Below, piece by piece: positions 1 to 9,478 of a DNA stretch of 64,000 bases (the stretch's first letter is position 1; every line of letters begins with the position of its first letter). The position numbers and the translations under genes are program-made. The DNA is from Salipiger sp. CCB-MM3 (lineage in GTDB: Bacteria > Pseudomonadota > Alphaproteobacteria > Rhodobacterales > Rhodobacteraceae), in assembly GCF_001687105.1 (NCBI RefSeq), contig NZ_CP014595.1, positions 1,302,001 to 1,366,000 on the forward strand, read 5' to 3'. The notes below the pieces were generated by a model. It saw only the letters and a program-made list of their open reading frames with translations, did not search any database and was not told the origin of the DNA.

Positions 1-1
1 G

Positions 2-1267
2 GTCTGCTCGCTGAAAGAGGTGCTGCGCGCCTTCCTCGATTTCCGGCGCGACGTGCTGTGCCGCCGCTCGCGGCACCGGATGGAGAAGATCGACCACCGT
101 CTCGAGGTGCTGGAAGGGCTGATCATCGCCTTCCTCAACCTCGACCGCGTCATCGACATCATCCGCTATGATGAGGACCCCAAGGCCGCGCTGATGCGCG
201 AGGACTGGGGCCGCAAGACCGCCCGTGCCACCTCCGAGGCCGATTACGTCTCCCCTGCCCCGGTGTCGGGCGAAGACGAGTTCGGCCTGACCGAGGTGCA
301 GACCGAAGCCATCCTCAACATGCGCCTGCGCAGCTTGCGCAAGCTCGAAGAGATGGAACTGGTCGCCGAGCGCGACAAGCTGATGGAAGAGCGCGCCGGT
401 CTCGAAGACCTTCTGGCCAGCGAAGACCTGCAGTGGAAGCGTATCTCGGGCGAATTGCGCGAGGTGAAGAAGGCCTTCACCAAGGATCTCGAGCGGGGTG
501 CGCGCCTCACCGCCTTCGCCGAAGCGGGCGAGGTCGAGGAAGTGCCGCTGGAAGCGATGATCGAGCGCGAGCCGATCACCGTGGTCTGCTCGCAGATGGG
601 CTGGATCCGCGCGATGAAGGGCCACATCGACCTGAACTCGGAACTGAAGTTCAAGGACGGCGACGGCCCGCGCTTCATCTTCCACGCCGAGACGACGGAC
701 CGCCTGCTGGTCTTCGGCTCGAACGGGCGCTTCTACACGATCTCTGCCGCCAACCTGCCCGGCGGGCGCGGCATGGGCGAGCCGCTGCGGCTGATGGTCG
801 ATCTGCCCAACGAGGCGCAGATCATCGACATTTTCGCGCATGTGCCGGGCCGCAAGCTGCTTCTGGCCTCCTCTGCCGGGGACGGCTTCGTGGTGCCCGA
901 GGCGGATGTTCTGGCGCAGACCCGCGCGGGCAAGCAGGCCCTCAACGTCCGAGAGCCCGCCTTCGCCAAGATCTGCAAGCCAGTGACGGGCGACGCGGTG
1001 GCCGTGGTCGGCGAGAACCGCAAGGTGCTGGTCTTTATGCTCGACGAACTGCCCGAGATGGGCCGGGGCAAGGGCGTGCGCCTGCAGAAGTACAAGGATG
1101 GCGGCCTGTCGGACCTGACAACCTTCACGCTGGCCGACGGCCTCACTTGGAAGGACCCGGCCGGGCGCACCCGCACCCAATCCGACCTCAGCGAGTGGAT
1201 CGCCAAGCGCGCCACCGCGGGCCGTATGGCGCCGCGCGGCTTCCCGCGGGACAATACGTTCACCTGA
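2..1267 (+). CDS. parC: DNA topoisomerase IV subunit A, 3' part (5' end outside window)
   Basis: The reading frame is open from base 2, so the start lies upstream; about 421 residues are present. The first part is the coiled-coil/tower section of a type IIA topoisomerase A subunit (EVQTEAILNMRLRSLRKLEE is typical), followed by the C-terminal beta-pinwheel repeats that wrap DNA. The late motif GRGKGVRLQKYKDGGLSD is more like ParC than GyrA. The catalytic tyrosine would lie in the missing N-terminal part. ParC works with ParE to decatenate daughter chromosomes. The gene ends in a strong terminator. Family assignment is firm; the choice of ParC over GyrA rests on the short C-terminus and that motif. 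Confidence 0.93.
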   Translation, partial: VCSLKEVLRAFLDFRRDVLCRRSRHRMEKIDHRLEVLEGLIIAFLNLDRVIDIIRYDEDPKAALMREDWGRKTARATSEADYVSPAPVSGEDEFGLTEVQTEAILNMRLRSLRKLEEMELVAERDKLMEERAGLEDLLASEDLQWKRISGELREVKKAFTKDLERGARLTAFAEAGEVEEVPLEAMIEREPITVVCSQMGWIRAMKGHIDLNSELKFKDGDGPRFIFHAETTDRLLVFGSNGRFYTISAANLPGGRGMGEPLRLMVDLPNEAQIIDIFAHVPGRKLLLASSAGDGFVVPEADVLAQTRAGKQALNVREPAFAKICKPVTGDAVAVVGENRKVLVFMLDELPEMGRGKGVRLQKYKDGGLSDLTTFTLADGLTWKDPAGRTRTQSDLSEWIAKRATAGRMAPRGFPRDNTFT

Positions 1268-1303
1268 TCTGCCACGGCAGGCAGGGCTGAAACCTCAAAC
1301 AAG

Positions 1304-1327
1304 GGGCCGCCTTCGGGTGGCCCTTTT
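1304..1327 (+). terminator. Intrinsic terminator after parC
   Basis: An 8-bp GC stem (GGGCCGCC paired with GGTGGCCC, one G-U) closes a TTCG tetraloop and is followed directly by TTTT. It lies 36 bases after the parC stop. Confidence 0.85.
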
Positions 1328-1661
1328 GCCGTTTGGCTCCGCTGAAAGCGACCCGACGCCCCCTCTGAACCAAGGTCTGCGAATCAAGTTTCGGCCCGTC
1401 CTAAGCCTGATCAGGCACCAACTCAGCCCATCGCCTATTTTTTGTGCAGAACGCCAACACGCGCGAAACGCGTTTCCGACCGTTCGAATTTCCGCCGCGA
1501 CATCGCGCTGCTCCGCGTCCACACAAGCGCGCTAACGCAGCGGCGTTTTGGCACGCTTGGCCAAATTGGCACTGTTTCCCTCGCGTTCACTTCGCTATCA
1601 CCCCACGGGAGAACCAGAAGTGCCGTGCTTGCTGCGGCGAAACAAAGGGAGTGATCCGCTC
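1328..1661. other. Intergenic region before etfB
   Basis: About 330 bases without a convincing gene. Short open frames here lack ribosome binding sites and family resemblance. The stretch must hold the etfBA promoter, but I could not assign a clear -35/-10 pair. A GTTCGAATT string at about 1482 looks like a tRNA T-loop, but no paired T-stem or acceptor stem surrounds it. Confidence 0.4.
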
Positions 1662-2420
1662 ATGAAGGTGCTTGTGCCCGTGAAGCGCGTGATCGACTAC
1701 AACGTGAAAGTCCGCGTGAAAGCGGACGGCACGGGAGTCGATCTTGCCAACGTCAAGATGTCGATGAACCCGTTCGACGAGATCGCCGTCGAAGAGGCCA
1801 TCCGCCTCAAGGAAGCTGGCAAGGCCGAGGAAGTGATCGTCGTCTCGATCGGCGTCAAGCAGAGCCAGGAAACCCTGCGCACCGCGCTGGCCATGGGAGC
1901 TGACCGCGCCATCCTCGTGACCGCCGCCGATGACGTGCACACCGACATCGAGCCCCTCGCCGTCGCCAAGGTCCTCGCCAAGATCGTCGAGGAAGAGGCC
2001 CCGGGCCTTGTCATCATGGGCAAGCAGGCGATCGACAATGACATGAACGCCACCGGCCAGATGCTCGCGGGCCTTCTGGGCTGGGCACAGGCGACCTATG
2101 CCAACTCGCTCGACGTCGAGGGCGATGCCGCCACCGTGGCGCGCGAAGTCGACGGCGGCCTGCAGACCATCAAGGTCGGCCTGCCGGCGATCATCACCGC
2201 CGACCTGCGCCTCAACGAGCCGCGCTACGCGTCGCTGCCGAACATCATGAAGGCGAAGAAAAAGCCGCTCGACGAGAAGACCGCCGCCGACTTCGGCGTC
2301 GATGTCTCGCCGCGCCTCGAGATCGTCAAGACCTCGGAGCCCGAAGAGCGCGCTGCCGGCATCAAGGTGGGCTCGGTCGACGAGCTCGTGGCGAAACTGA
2401 AAGACGCGGGGGCACTCTGA
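1662..2420 (+). CDS. etfB: Electron transfer flavoprotein subunit beta
   Basis: A 252-residue protein beginning [12 protein letters not shown], the standard EtfB N-terminus; an in-frame upstream extension is rejected because homology starts here and GGGAG lies just before this ATG. EtfB binds AMP and, with EtfA, forms the FAD-containing heterodimer that accepts electrons from acyl-CoA and other dehydrogenases and passes them to ETF:quinone oxidoreductase. The segment around residues 120-145 ([18 protein letters not shown]) is the family's conserved recognition and AMP-site region. The stop overlaps the etfA start by one base (TGATG), so the subunits are translationally coupled. Confidence 0.97.
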   Translation: MKVLVPVKRVIDYNVKVRVKADGTGVDLANVKMSMNPFDEIAVEEAIRLKEAGKAEEVIVVSIGVKQSQETLRTALAMGADRAILVTAADDVHTDIEPLAVAKVLAKIVEEEAPGLVIMGKQAIDNDMNATGQMLAGLLGWAQATYANSLDVEGDAATVAREVDGGLQTIKVGLPAIITADLRLNEPRYASLPNIMKAKKKPLDEKTAADFGVDVSPRLEIVKTSEPEERAAGIKVGSVDELVAKLKDAGAL

Positions 2421-3346
2421 TGGCTGTTCTTCTTCTTGCAGAGATCAACGACGGCGCGCTGGCGCTGGACGCAACCGCCAAGGCGGTGAACGCCGCGGCG
2501 AAACTGGGCGACGTAACCGTTCTGGCCGCGGGCGCTTCGGCTGCAGCCGCCGCCGAAGAAGCCGCCAAGATCGACGGCGTCGCCAAGGTGCTGGTCGCCG
2601 AGGACGCGCTCTACGGCCACCGCCTCGCCGAGCCGGTCGCGGCGCTGATCGTCTCGCTCGCCGGTGAGTATTCGCACATCGTCGCCCCGGCCACGACCGA
2701 CGCGAAGAACATCCTGCCGCGCGTTGCCGCGCTGCTCGACGCGATGATCCTGACCGATGTGACCGCCGTGGTCGACGCCGACACTTTCGAGCGTCCGATC
2801 TACGCCGGCAACGCCATCCAGACCGTGAAGTCGAAGGACCCCAAGAAGGTCATCACCTTCCGCACCTCGACCTTCGAGGCCGCCGCCTCCACCGGCTCGG
2901 CTTCGGTCGAGACCATCGGCGCAGGCGACAACCCGGCGCTGTCGGAGTGGGTCGAGGACAAGATGGCCGAGAGCGATCGTCCGGAACTCACCTCGGCGAA
3001 GATCGTCGTCTCGGGTGGCCGCGGCGTCGGCTCGGAAGAGGACTTCGCGCTGATCGAAAAGCTCGCCGACAAGCTCGGTGCCGCAGTGGGTGCGTCGCGC
3101 GCCGCCGTGGACTCTGGCTTTGCCCCGAACGACTGGCAGGTCGGCCAGACCGGCAAGGTCGTGGCACCGGACCTCTACGTCGCGGTCGGTATCTCGGGCG
3201 CGATCCAGCACCTCGCTGGCATGAAAGACTCCAAGGTGATCGTCGCGATCAACAAGGACGAAGAAGCGCCGATCTTCCAGGTCGCCGACTTCGGCCTCGT
3301 CGCCGACCTCTTCGAGGCCGTGCCGGAACTGACCGACAAGGTCTGA
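2420..3346 (+). CDS. etfA: Electron transfer flavoprotein subunit alpha
   Basis: A 308-residue protein of normal EtfA length. The N-terminal half is the ETF alpha/beta domain. The C-terminal FAD-binding domain carries the family signature from about residue 195 ([12 protein letters not shown]) through [19 protein letters not shown] and [12 protein letters not shown], which hold the FAD. It starts one base inside the etfB stop and is the last gene of the pair, being followed by a terminator. In many related genomes a 3-hydroxybutyryl-CoA dehydrogenase follows etfA; here that gene lies separately near 32 kb. Confidence 0.97.
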   Translation: MAVLLLAEINDGALALDATAKAVNAAAKLGDVTVLAAGASAAAAAEEAAKIDGVAKVLVAEDALYGHRLAEPVAALIVSLAGEYSHIVAPATTDAKNILPRVAALLDAMILTDVTAVVDADTFERPIYAGNAIQTVKSKDPKKVITFRTSTFEAAASTGSASVETIGAGDNPALSEWVEDKMAESDRPELTSAKIVVSGGRGVGSEEDFALIEKLADKLGAAVGASRAAVDSGFAPNDWQVGQTGKVVAPDLYVAVGISGAIQHLAGMKDSKVIVAINKDEEAPIFQVADFGLVADLFEAVPELTDKV

Positions 3347-3380
3347 ACCGCACGCTCGTCTTGAGACCAAAAGCTTTGCG

Positions 3381-3410
3381 AAAGGCCCGCCCCCAACGGC
3401 GGGCCTTTTT
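3381..3410 (+). terminator. Intrinsic terminator after etfA
   Basis: An 11-bp perfect stem (AAAGGCCCGCC with GGCGGGCCTTT) runs straight into a T-tract, 35 bases after the etfA stop. Confidence 0.9.
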
Positions 3411-3574
3411 GCATCCACCTTAAACGCCATGAGCAGAGCCCGTGCACAGATGCACCCGCGCTGTGCGCGCGGGCGGATTGTGTCGTCACGGCGAGAGCGT
3501 AGGTATGGGGCAAGGCACGGCCCTCCTCCCCTCTTGGGCTGACCCAATCCAATTTTATCCGGAAGGACACCCTC

Positions 3575-4150
3575 ATGGCTCTCAAGCTGAAGATCATCCT
3601 CGGCTCCACCCGCCCCGGCCGCATTGTGCCCATCGTCGGCAAATGGGTCGAAGACCTCGCCAAGCAGCAGAACGGTTTCGACGTCGAAGTCGTCGACCTC
3701 AAGGAAATCGACCTGCCGCTGCTCGACGAAGCTGGCCACCCGCGTGCGCAGGCCTATGAGCACGAGCACACCAAGAAATGGGCCGCGAAGGTCGCTGACG
3801 CGGATGCCTTCATCTTCCTGACCCCGGAATACAACAGCTTCCCCTCGGCTGCGCTGGTCAACGCCATTCAGGCGCTCGCGGTGGAATGGGAGCGCAAGGT
3901 CGCAGCTGTCGTCAGCTACGGCGGCGTTTCGGGCGGCATGCGCGCCGCGCAGGAACTGCGCCAGCTGCTGGTCAACATGAACGTCATGGCGCTGCCGCAG
4001 TCGGTGCCGGTGCCTTTCGTGTTCAACTACATCGGCGAAGACGGCGTGCTGCGCCCCGACCAGCCCGTGGTTGATGGCATGGCTGGCATGTTCAGCGAGC
4101 TGGCCGCTTGGGGCGAAGCCCTCAAGCCCGCCCGCGCCAAAGCGGCCTGA
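3575..4150 (+). CDS. NAD(P)H-dependent FMN reductase family protein
   Basis: A 191-residue flavodoxin-fold oxidoreductase. The FMN phosphate loop GSTRPGR lies at about residues 9-15. [15 protein letters not shown] near residue 90 and the loop [15 protein letters not shown] near 112-126 are the other conserved family blocks (NADPH-dependent FMN reductases such as chromate, azo or quinone reductases). It likely transfers hydride from NAD(P)H to FMN and then to a quinone-like or metal acceptor in the cytoplasm; the substrate cannot be read from sequence. A GGAAGGA ribosome binding site precedes the ATG, and the gene is a single unit between two terminators. Confidence 0.88.
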   Translation: MALKLKIILGSTRPGRIVPIVGKWVEDLAKQQNGFDVEVVDLKEIDLPLLDEAGHPRAQAYEHEHTKKWAAKVADADAFIFLTPEYNSFPSAALVNAIQALAVEWERKVAAVVSYGGVSGGMRAAQELRQLLVNMNVMALPQSVPVPFVFNYIGEDGVLRPDQPVVDGMAGMFSELAAWGEALKPARAKAA

Positions 4151-4182
4151 GCCCTTTTCCCCATTCCCGGCTCAGACCCACA

Positions 4183-4211
4183 AACGCCCGGCCATTGGCC
4201 GGGCGTTTTTT
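4183..4211 (+). terminator. Intrinsic terminator after the FMN reductase
   Basis: An 11-bp perfect stem (AACGCCCGGCC with GGCCGGGCGTT) with a 3-base ATT loop is followed by a T-tract. The minus-strand KpsE-like gene ends 44 bases further on. Confidence 0.9.
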
Positions 4212-4254
4212 GTTGCCGTGAAGGTCTGGCGCGGGCCCGGCCCGCGCTGGGGAC

Positions 4255-5931
4255 TCAGCTCGACACCTGCTCGCGCAGGATCGAGGCGGTGAGCGAGATC
4301 ATCAGATAAATGCCCGAGAAGATCAGGAACGCCAGAATGGTGTTCTCGAAGCTGCGCGGGTAGCTCGGATCCTCAGAGGCCACCGGCTCGACCGAGGTGG
4401 TCAGGTATCGCGCTTGGCTGTCGGCATCGCGCCGCGCCTGCTCCAGCCGCTCGAGCGCGGTTTGCAGCATCAGATCGCGGGTCGCCAGATCGGCCTGCGC
4501 CAGTTGGATCTGCACCGCCTTCTCGGCCAGCGAATCCTCGCCCGTGGTGGCGGTGTTCATCTGCGCATTGAGGTCCTCGAGCAGCGCCTCGAGACGGCGC
4601 ACGTCACCGCGTGCGCCCTCGACACGGCTGCTGTTGGGGCGGGCGTTGTCGAGCAGCGCCTGCAGGGTCAGCCGCTTCTCCTGAAGCTGCACTTCGATGT
4701 TGCTGATCTGCGTGCGCAGTGCCGCGATCCGGCCTTCGGGGTCGATCACAGACCCCTGCTGCTGCAGCCGCACCAGCTTTTCCTGCGCATCCTGACGGTC
4801 GGCCTGCGCCTCCTCGAGGCCCACCTCGGCGTCGGTCACCGCGTTCGAGCGCTTGCGCAGCGACAGGTTGTCCACGCGGTCCTCGGCGTATCCGATCAGC
4901 GCCCGGCTAAAGCGCGCCGCGGTCTCGGGATCGGCGGCTTGGATCTCCATCTTCACCACACCCTCGGTCGGGTCATAGCCGATGTCGATATTGCGCTCGT
5001 AAACGGCGAAGGCGTCCTCGGTCGAGGCATCCTCGTCGAGCCGCTGGATGGGGTCGATCCACGCTTGCTGGTAATGCGACCGGAAGCCCTCGTCGCGGTC
5101 GAGCCGCAGCATGGCATCCTTGGACATCAGGTAGCTCTGCACCGCGATCGCATCCTGATTGGTGGCGAATTGCGTGCCTGAGAACAGGCTGCCCATGGAG
5201 GAGGCCGAGTTTTCGGCCTTGAGGATCAGGAACTCGGACTTGGTGGCATACATCGGCGTAGCGACGACATAGAAATAGTAGCCCGCGATCAGCGTCGGCA
5301 GCAGCACGAAGAAGGCCAGCCGGGTCAGCAGCAGCGCCATCTTCTTGCGGCGGCGCTTGGCCAGCTCCTGCTGGATCTTCATGATCTCGGCGGCGCGGCG
5401 CTCCGCCGGGCTGGCGGTCTGCGTCGACGGCAGGTTGGTCTTGCCCGCCGGAACGGTCTGCGGCAGCTGGGTGCCGGGCTTGCGCACATCGGGCTGCACG
5501 GCGGGCACAGCGGCCTGCGCGGCGGTGCCGCCACCGCCGCCCTGCCCTGCGCCACCGGCAGCCGTCTCGGGCACCACCAGTTCGAGCATGGTGCTGCGGC
5601 GGAACGGATCGATCCCGCGGGCCCGCAGCAGGCGCACCGCGTCATAGTCGGAGGCGGGCTCGAGCCCATGCTTCTGCGCCACCCGGCGCGCGAGCCGCAA
5701 CTGGCGACCGGTCAGCCCTTCGCTGCGGATCGCCTCGATATCGGTGGTGCCGGACTTCGGCGCGGCGTCGGACGGCGTCTGCGCCTTGGACTCGCCGGAC
5801 GCGGTGTTGGCGAACCGCGGCAGCCCCTCAGGCTTGGCCGGGGCGGCCTCGGGCATCTCCTCGGAACGCGCGGCTGCGGCGGTGTCGGGGCGGCGGATGC
5901 GGAATTTCTTAGCCTTGGGTTTCATAGTCAT
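4255..5931 (-). CDS. Capsule polysaccharide export inner-membrane protein (KpsE/BexC/CtrB family)
   Basis: About 558 residues. The first ~195 are Pro/Ala/Lys-rich and charged, longer than in classic KpsE. A membrane segment at about 195-222 (LLLTRLAFFVLLPTLIAGYY) is followed by a Wzz-like periplasmic domain with a long coiled coil, and a C-terminal membrane segment (ENTILAFLIFSGIYLMISL). KpsE-type proteins are periplasmic adaptors that link the capsule ABC exporter to the outer-membrane KpsD channel. The ATG at 5931 (or 5925, sequence ATGACTATG) was chosen over an upstream TTG. It overlaps the end of the KpsT-like gene by about 23 bases, so the two are coupled. No KpsM permease gene is adjacent. 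Confidence 0.85.
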   Translation of the reverse strand: MTMKPKAKKFRIRRPDTAAAARSEEMPEAAPAKPEGLPRFANTASGESKAQTPSDAAPKSGTTDIEAIRSEGLTGRQLRLARRVAQKHGLEPASDYDAVRLLRARGIDPFRRSTMLELVVPETAAGGAGQGGGGGTAAQAAVPAVQPDVRKPGTQLPQTVPAGKTNLPSTQTASPAERRAAEIMKIQQELAKRRRKKMALLLTRLAFFVLLPTLIAGYYFYVVATPMYATKSEFLILKAENSASSMGSLFSGTQFATNQDAIAVQSYLMSKDAMLRLDRDEGFRSHYQQAWIDPIQRLDEDASTEDAFAVYERNIDIGYDPTEGVVKMEIQAADPETAARFSRALIGYAEDRVDNLSLRKRSNAVTDAEVGLEEAQADRQDAQEKLVRLQQQGSVIDPEGRIAALRTQISNIEVQLQEKRLTLQALLDNARPNSSRVEGARGDVRRLEALLEDLNAQMNTATTGEDSLAEKAVQIQLAQADLATRDLMLQTALERLEQARRDADSQARYLTTSVEPVASEDPSYPRSFENTILAFLIFSGIYLMISLTASILREQVSS

Positions 5932-6568
5932 AGAGCTTTTTCGCTTCTTCCAAGGTTTCAAACTGGTGCAGCTTGCCGTCCATCAGGACCGCCGCCTTAC
6001 GGGCAAATTTCTCGAGGATCGCTGGCTGGTGCGAGACGATCACAATGGTTGTGGTCCGCAAACGTTCGGCGAGGATCTCGCCGGCCTTGCGGTTGAACTC
6101 GACGTCGGTCGAACTCGGCATCCCCTCGTCGATGAGATAGATGTCGAAATCCAGCGCCAGCATCAGCGAGAAGGTGAACCGTGCCTTCATCCCCGACGAA
6201 TAAGTGCCGATCGGCTGGTCGAAATACTCTCCGAGCCCACAGAGCCAGCGGCAGAACGCCTCGACATACTCGGGATCAAGCCCATACATCCGGGCGATGA
6301 ACCGAGCGTTCTCCCGCGCCGAGATCTTCGAGATCACGCCCCCCATGAAGCCGAGCGGGAAGGACACGCGCGACGTGCGGCGAATCTCGCCCTCATCGGG
6401 CTTTTCCAGCCCCGCCATCATGCGGATCAGCGTGGTCTTGCCAGTGCCATTGGGCGCGAGGATGCCGACGCTCTCGCCGAGCGTCACTTGAAAGGACACA
6501 CGGTCGAGGATCACCTTGCGGCGTTCTCCGGTCCAGAAGGACTTGCTGACCATGTCGAACTCGATCAT
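5909..6568 (-). CDS. Capsule polysaccharide ABC transporter ATP-binding protein (KpsT-like)
   Basis: A 219-residue ABC ATPase of the short KpsT/BexA type. The Walker A variant APNGTGKTT lies near residues 41-49, the signature YSSGMKAR replaces LSGGQ as is usual in KpsT/TagH proteins, and Walker B is IYLIDEG. A free-standing ATPase of this type normally pairs with a KpsM permease to export lipid-linked capsule or O-polysaccharide. The ATG at 6568 is preferred because GGGG sits about 7 bases upstream. It is transcribed before the KpsE-like gene, and its promoter should lie in the AT-rich gap to the carbamoyltransferase. Confidence 0.88.
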   Translation of the reverse strand: MIEFDMVSKSFWTGERRKVILDRVSFQVTLGESVGILAPNGTGKTTLIRMMAGLEKPDEGEIRRTSRVSFPLGFMGGVISKISARENARFIARMYGLDPEYVEAFCRWLCGLGEYFDQPIGTYSSGMKARFTFSLMLALDFDIYLIDEGMPSSTDVEFNRKAGEILAERLRTTTIVIVSHQPAILEKFARKAAVLMDGKLHQFETLEEAKKLYDYETQG

Positions 6569-6809
6569 CACCCACCCCTTTCGAGCGGCCTGCATACTAC
6601 GGCCCTCGGGTTACGTGACGGTTATTTGGCGAATTAGGTCAGATTATGACCAAAATTTGCAACAACGCCATTCCATCTATGTCACTGATCCCGAAACCAC
6701 ATAAATCCTCGCCATCTGCGTGCGCAAACCTTGGTCGAATCGCGCTTTAAGCCCCTGACGAAGCATGTATGGTTCGCCTAGAACGAAGGACGGCAGGAGC
6801 CCATAGCGC
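6569..6809. promoter_or_regulatory. Divergent intergenic region between KpsT-like and carbamoyltransferase genes
   Basis: A 241-base divergent gap, clearly more AT-rich than its neighbours between about 6620 and 6740. It must contain promoters for both directions. I could not assign individual boxes with confidence. Confidence 0.45.
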
Positions 6810-8564
6810 ATGAGCTACACACTTGGCCTCGCGACCATGGACAACAGCGCGGCCGCGCTCTTTCACGAGGGGCAGCTCGTCGCCGCCGTAGAGAATGAGC
6901 GCCTGAGCCGGATCAAGAACGATGGCGGCTTCCCTTGGCTGGCGATCGACGAATGCCTCACCATGGCGGGGATCACCGCCGCCCAGATCGACCATATCGC
7001 CGTCTATTGGCAGCCGTGGCGCCTTGCCACCCGCGGCTTCGGCACCCTGCGCAAAATGGCGGGCTCGCCGCATGCGCGCAGCGCCATCGCGGCGCGGGCC
7101 CGGCAGATGTTCGTCAGCGCGCCCGACACGCCCGATGGCGAGGTTTCCGGTTCGTGGAGCGACCTTTTCCGCCTGCGCCGCCTGCTGCGCGACCGCTTTG
7201 GCCCCATCGCGGCGAAGATCAGCTTTCACGACCACCACCTGTGCCACCAGCTTTACGCCGAGGCGATGCGCGACTGGGATGATTTCGTCTCGCTCTCCTA
7301 CGACGGCGGCGGCGAAGAGAACTCGACCGTGCTGCATGTGGTGCGGGACGGAAAGCGCGAGATGATCTCGCGCCACCGCTGGCCCAATTCGCTCGGCCAT
7401 TACTACAGCGTGTTCACCGGCTACCTCGGCTTCAAGATGCTCGAGGGCGAATACAAGATGATGGGGCTCGCGCCCTACGGCAAACCGGTCTATCGCGATG
7501 CCCTGCGGGAACACGCGCTGCGCCTGCTCCCCGGCGGCCGCTACGCGCTCAACACGCGGCTGTGCGACTATCACGCCGCGCTGAAGGGTATCTTCCCAGA
7601 GGAGATGGAGCGGCATTTCGGCCCGCGCCGCGCGCTGGATGCCGAACCCGAGCAATGCCATGTGGATCTGGCGACCTCGGTGCAGCAGGTCCATGAGGAT
7701 GCGGTGGAGCATCTGCTCGCCCCGCTGCGCGACAGCCACCCCGATCTGCGGCGGCTGGTCATTTCGGGCGGCTGCGCGCTCAACGTCACCGCCAACGGCA
7801 AGCTGCTGGCCAAGGGCGTCTTTGACGAAATCATCATCCCGCCCGCCCCGCATGACGCTGGCTGCGCCATCGGCGCGGCGATGGCCGATCTCGCCGCGCG
7901 CGGGATCAGCGCCGCACCAGAGCCGGTGCGCGCCCCCTATCTGGGCCGCGGCTACAGCGTGCCAGAGATCGAAAGCGCCATCGGCGCCGCGGGCCTGCCA
8001 GTGCCGGATGCGCTGCCAGAGGATGCGCTGGTGAGCAATACCGCGCAGATGCTGGCCGACGGGCTGGTGATCGCGTGGTTTCAGGGCCGCAGCGAGTTCG
8101 GCCCCCGCGCGCTGGGATCGCGCAGCTTCCTTGCCGATCCACGCCGCGACGAGATGCGCGAAGAGCTCAACCGCAAGATCAAGAAGCGCGAGATCTTCCG
8201 CCCCTTCGCCCCGAGCGTCGCCGAGGAGGCCGCCAGCACCTTCTTCGAGATCGACCAGCCCAGCCCCTATATGAACATCGTCGCCCGCGTGCGCGACGAC
8301 AAAGCCGAAGCGATTCCGGCAGTGACTCACGTGGATCAAACCGCCCGCGTGCACAGCGTTTCGGCGGCGGCCAACCCGCTTTATCACGCTCTGCTCACCC
8401 GCTTTGGCGAGCTGACCGGCGTGCCGGTGCTGCTCAACACCTCGTTCAATATCCAAGAGCCCATCGTGCACAGCCCCGCCGACGCGCTGGCCACCTTCCG
8501 CGCCTCCGGCGTCGATGCGCTGGTGATCGGCCCCTATATCGTCACCCGCGAGGCGCTGGAATGA
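6810..8564 (+). CDS. NodU/CmcH-family carbamoyltransferase
   Basis: A 584-residue protein with the two-domain NodU/TobZ layout: an N-terminal Kae1-like ASKHA domain (LGLATMDNSAAALF at the start; metal-binding HDHHLCHQLYAEA near residue 140; SYDGGGEENS near 165; ISGGCALNVTANGKL near 320), then a C-terminal domain (WFQGRSEFGPRALGSRS near 430; VLLNTSFN near 550). Such enzymes transfer a carbamoyl group from carbamoyl phosphate, via carbamoyl-adenylate, to a sugar or antibiotic hydroxyl. The next gene is a polysaccharide deacetylase with an ATGA overlap, and capsule export genes lie across the divergent gap, so the acceptor is probably a surface-glycan sugar (inference). Confidence 0.9.
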   Translation: MSYTLGLATMDNSAAALFHEGQLVAAVENERLSRIKNDGGFPWLAIDECLTMAGITAAQIDHIAVYWQPWRLATRGFGTLRKMAGSPHARSAIAARARQMFVSAPDTPDGEVSGSWSDLFRLRRLLRDRFGPIAAKISFHDHHLCHQLYAEAMRDWDDFVSLSYDGGGEENSTVLHVVRDGKREMISRHRWPNSLGHYYSVFTGYLGFKMLEGEYKMMGLAPYGKPVYRDALREHALRLLPGGRYALNTRLCDYHAALKGIFPEEMERHFGPRRALDAEPEQCHVDLATSVQQVHEDAVEHLLAPLRDSHPDLRRLVISGGCALNVTANGKLLAKGVFDEIIIPPAPHDAGCAIGAAMADLAARGISAAPEPVRAPYLGRGYSVPEIESAIGAAGLPVPDALPEDALVSNTAQMLADGLVIAWFQGRSEFGPRALGSRSFLADPRRDEMREELNRKIKKREIFRPFAPSVAEEAASTFFEIDQPSPYMNIVARVRDDKAEAIPAVTHVDQTARVHSVSAAANPLYHALLTRFGELTGVPVLLNTSFNIQEPIVHSPADALATFRASGVDALVIGPYIVTREALE

Positions 8565-9430
8565 CCGATCCCGACCTCTTTCTCAGCATCGACTTCGAAG
8601 ATTTCGCCCATGATCTGAAACGCGATCTGGGGCTGTGGGAGACCGGGCCGCTGCGCGGTGACGCGCTTTGGGCCGGGTATGAAAGCATTGATGGCTTTCT
8701 GCGCGACCAAGGCGTGCGCGCCACCTTCTTCTGCACCGGGATCATCGCCGACCAGCTGCCCGACCTGATCGGGCGCATCGCCGGGGACGGGCATGAGGTC
8801 GCCTGCCACTATTATTTCCACGACGAGCTGCGCAGCCAGTCCGCAGAAGAGGTCGAGCGCAACCTGCAGCGCGCCAAGGCCGCGCTGGAGCAGGCCGCCA
8901 ACGCCCCGGTGCAGGGCTTCCGCGCCCCCAAGTTCCGCATCGAGAAGTCGGACCCGGCGCAATACCGCGCGGTGGAGCGGCACTTCACCTATGATTCCTC
9001 GTTCTTTGCCGGAAGCCGGGGCGAGGTCCGCGCCTTTCGCAAGCGCATGGGGCTGACCACGCTGAGACTGCTGCCGATCTACTCGGCCCCGCCCTTCGAA
9101 GGGCTGCCAGAGATGAAGCTCGGCGGGTCCTATCTCAAACTCTTCCCCGCCGCCTTCGCCGACCGGCTGCTGTCGGGCTGCGAGAACGCAGGTCTGCCGC
9201 CGCACATCTATCTGCATCCCTATGAGTTCACCGCTGGCGGGGAGTTCCTGCTCAGCCGCGCCGAACGCGCGCCGCTGGGCCGCCGCAGCGCCGCCTATTG
9301 GGGCCTGCGCCAGCACCAGTGGAGCACCATCGGCAACGCCGGGCTGAAGTCCAAGCTCGACCGCATCTGCCGCCGCCTCGGGCTCTATGGGCGGCTCTGC
9401 GACCACCTTGAGGCCGCCGAGGTCACCTAA
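8561..9430 (+). CDS. Polysaccharide deacetylase family protein (NodB-type, exopolysaccharide-locus subtype)
   Basis: A 289-residue cytoplasmic protein with no signal peptide. It opens with LFLSIDFEDFAHDL, the substituted first NodB motif (S-x-D-x-E-D) seen in deacetylases of exopolysaccharide and PEP-CTERM loci. RATFFCTGIIADQLP and the metal-site region GHEVACHYYFHDEL follow. The C-terminal GGSYLKLFP and HIYLHPYEF blocks resemble the extra domain of that subfamily. It probably removes N-acetyl groups from a lipid-linked or polymeric sugar. It overlaps the carbamoyltransferase stop by four bases (ATGA), so both should act on the same glycan. Confidence 0.85.
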   Translation: MTDPDLFLSIDFEDFAHDLKRDLGLWETGPLRGDALWAGYESIDGFLRDQGVRATFFCTGIIADQLPDLIGRIAGDGHEVACHYYFHDELRSQSAEEVERNLQRAKAALEQAANAPVQGFRAPKFRIEKSDPAQYRAVERHFTYDSSFFAGSRGEVRAFRKRMGLTTLRLLPIYSAPPFEGLPEMKLGGSYLKLFPAAFADRLLSGCENAGLPPHIYLHPYEFTAGGEFLLSRAERAPLGRRSAAYWGLRQHQWSTIGNAGLKSKLDRICRRLGLYGRLCDHLEAAEVT

Positions 9431-9478
9431 GCGGCCCTGCTACTGGCGGCACTGGCCGCCAACGCCTACCTCTGTGCC

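Noticed and set aside
1442..1535. Possible tRNA because of a GTTCGAATT string near 1482
   Set aside because: No paired T-stem, anticodon stem or acceptor stem could be formed around it.
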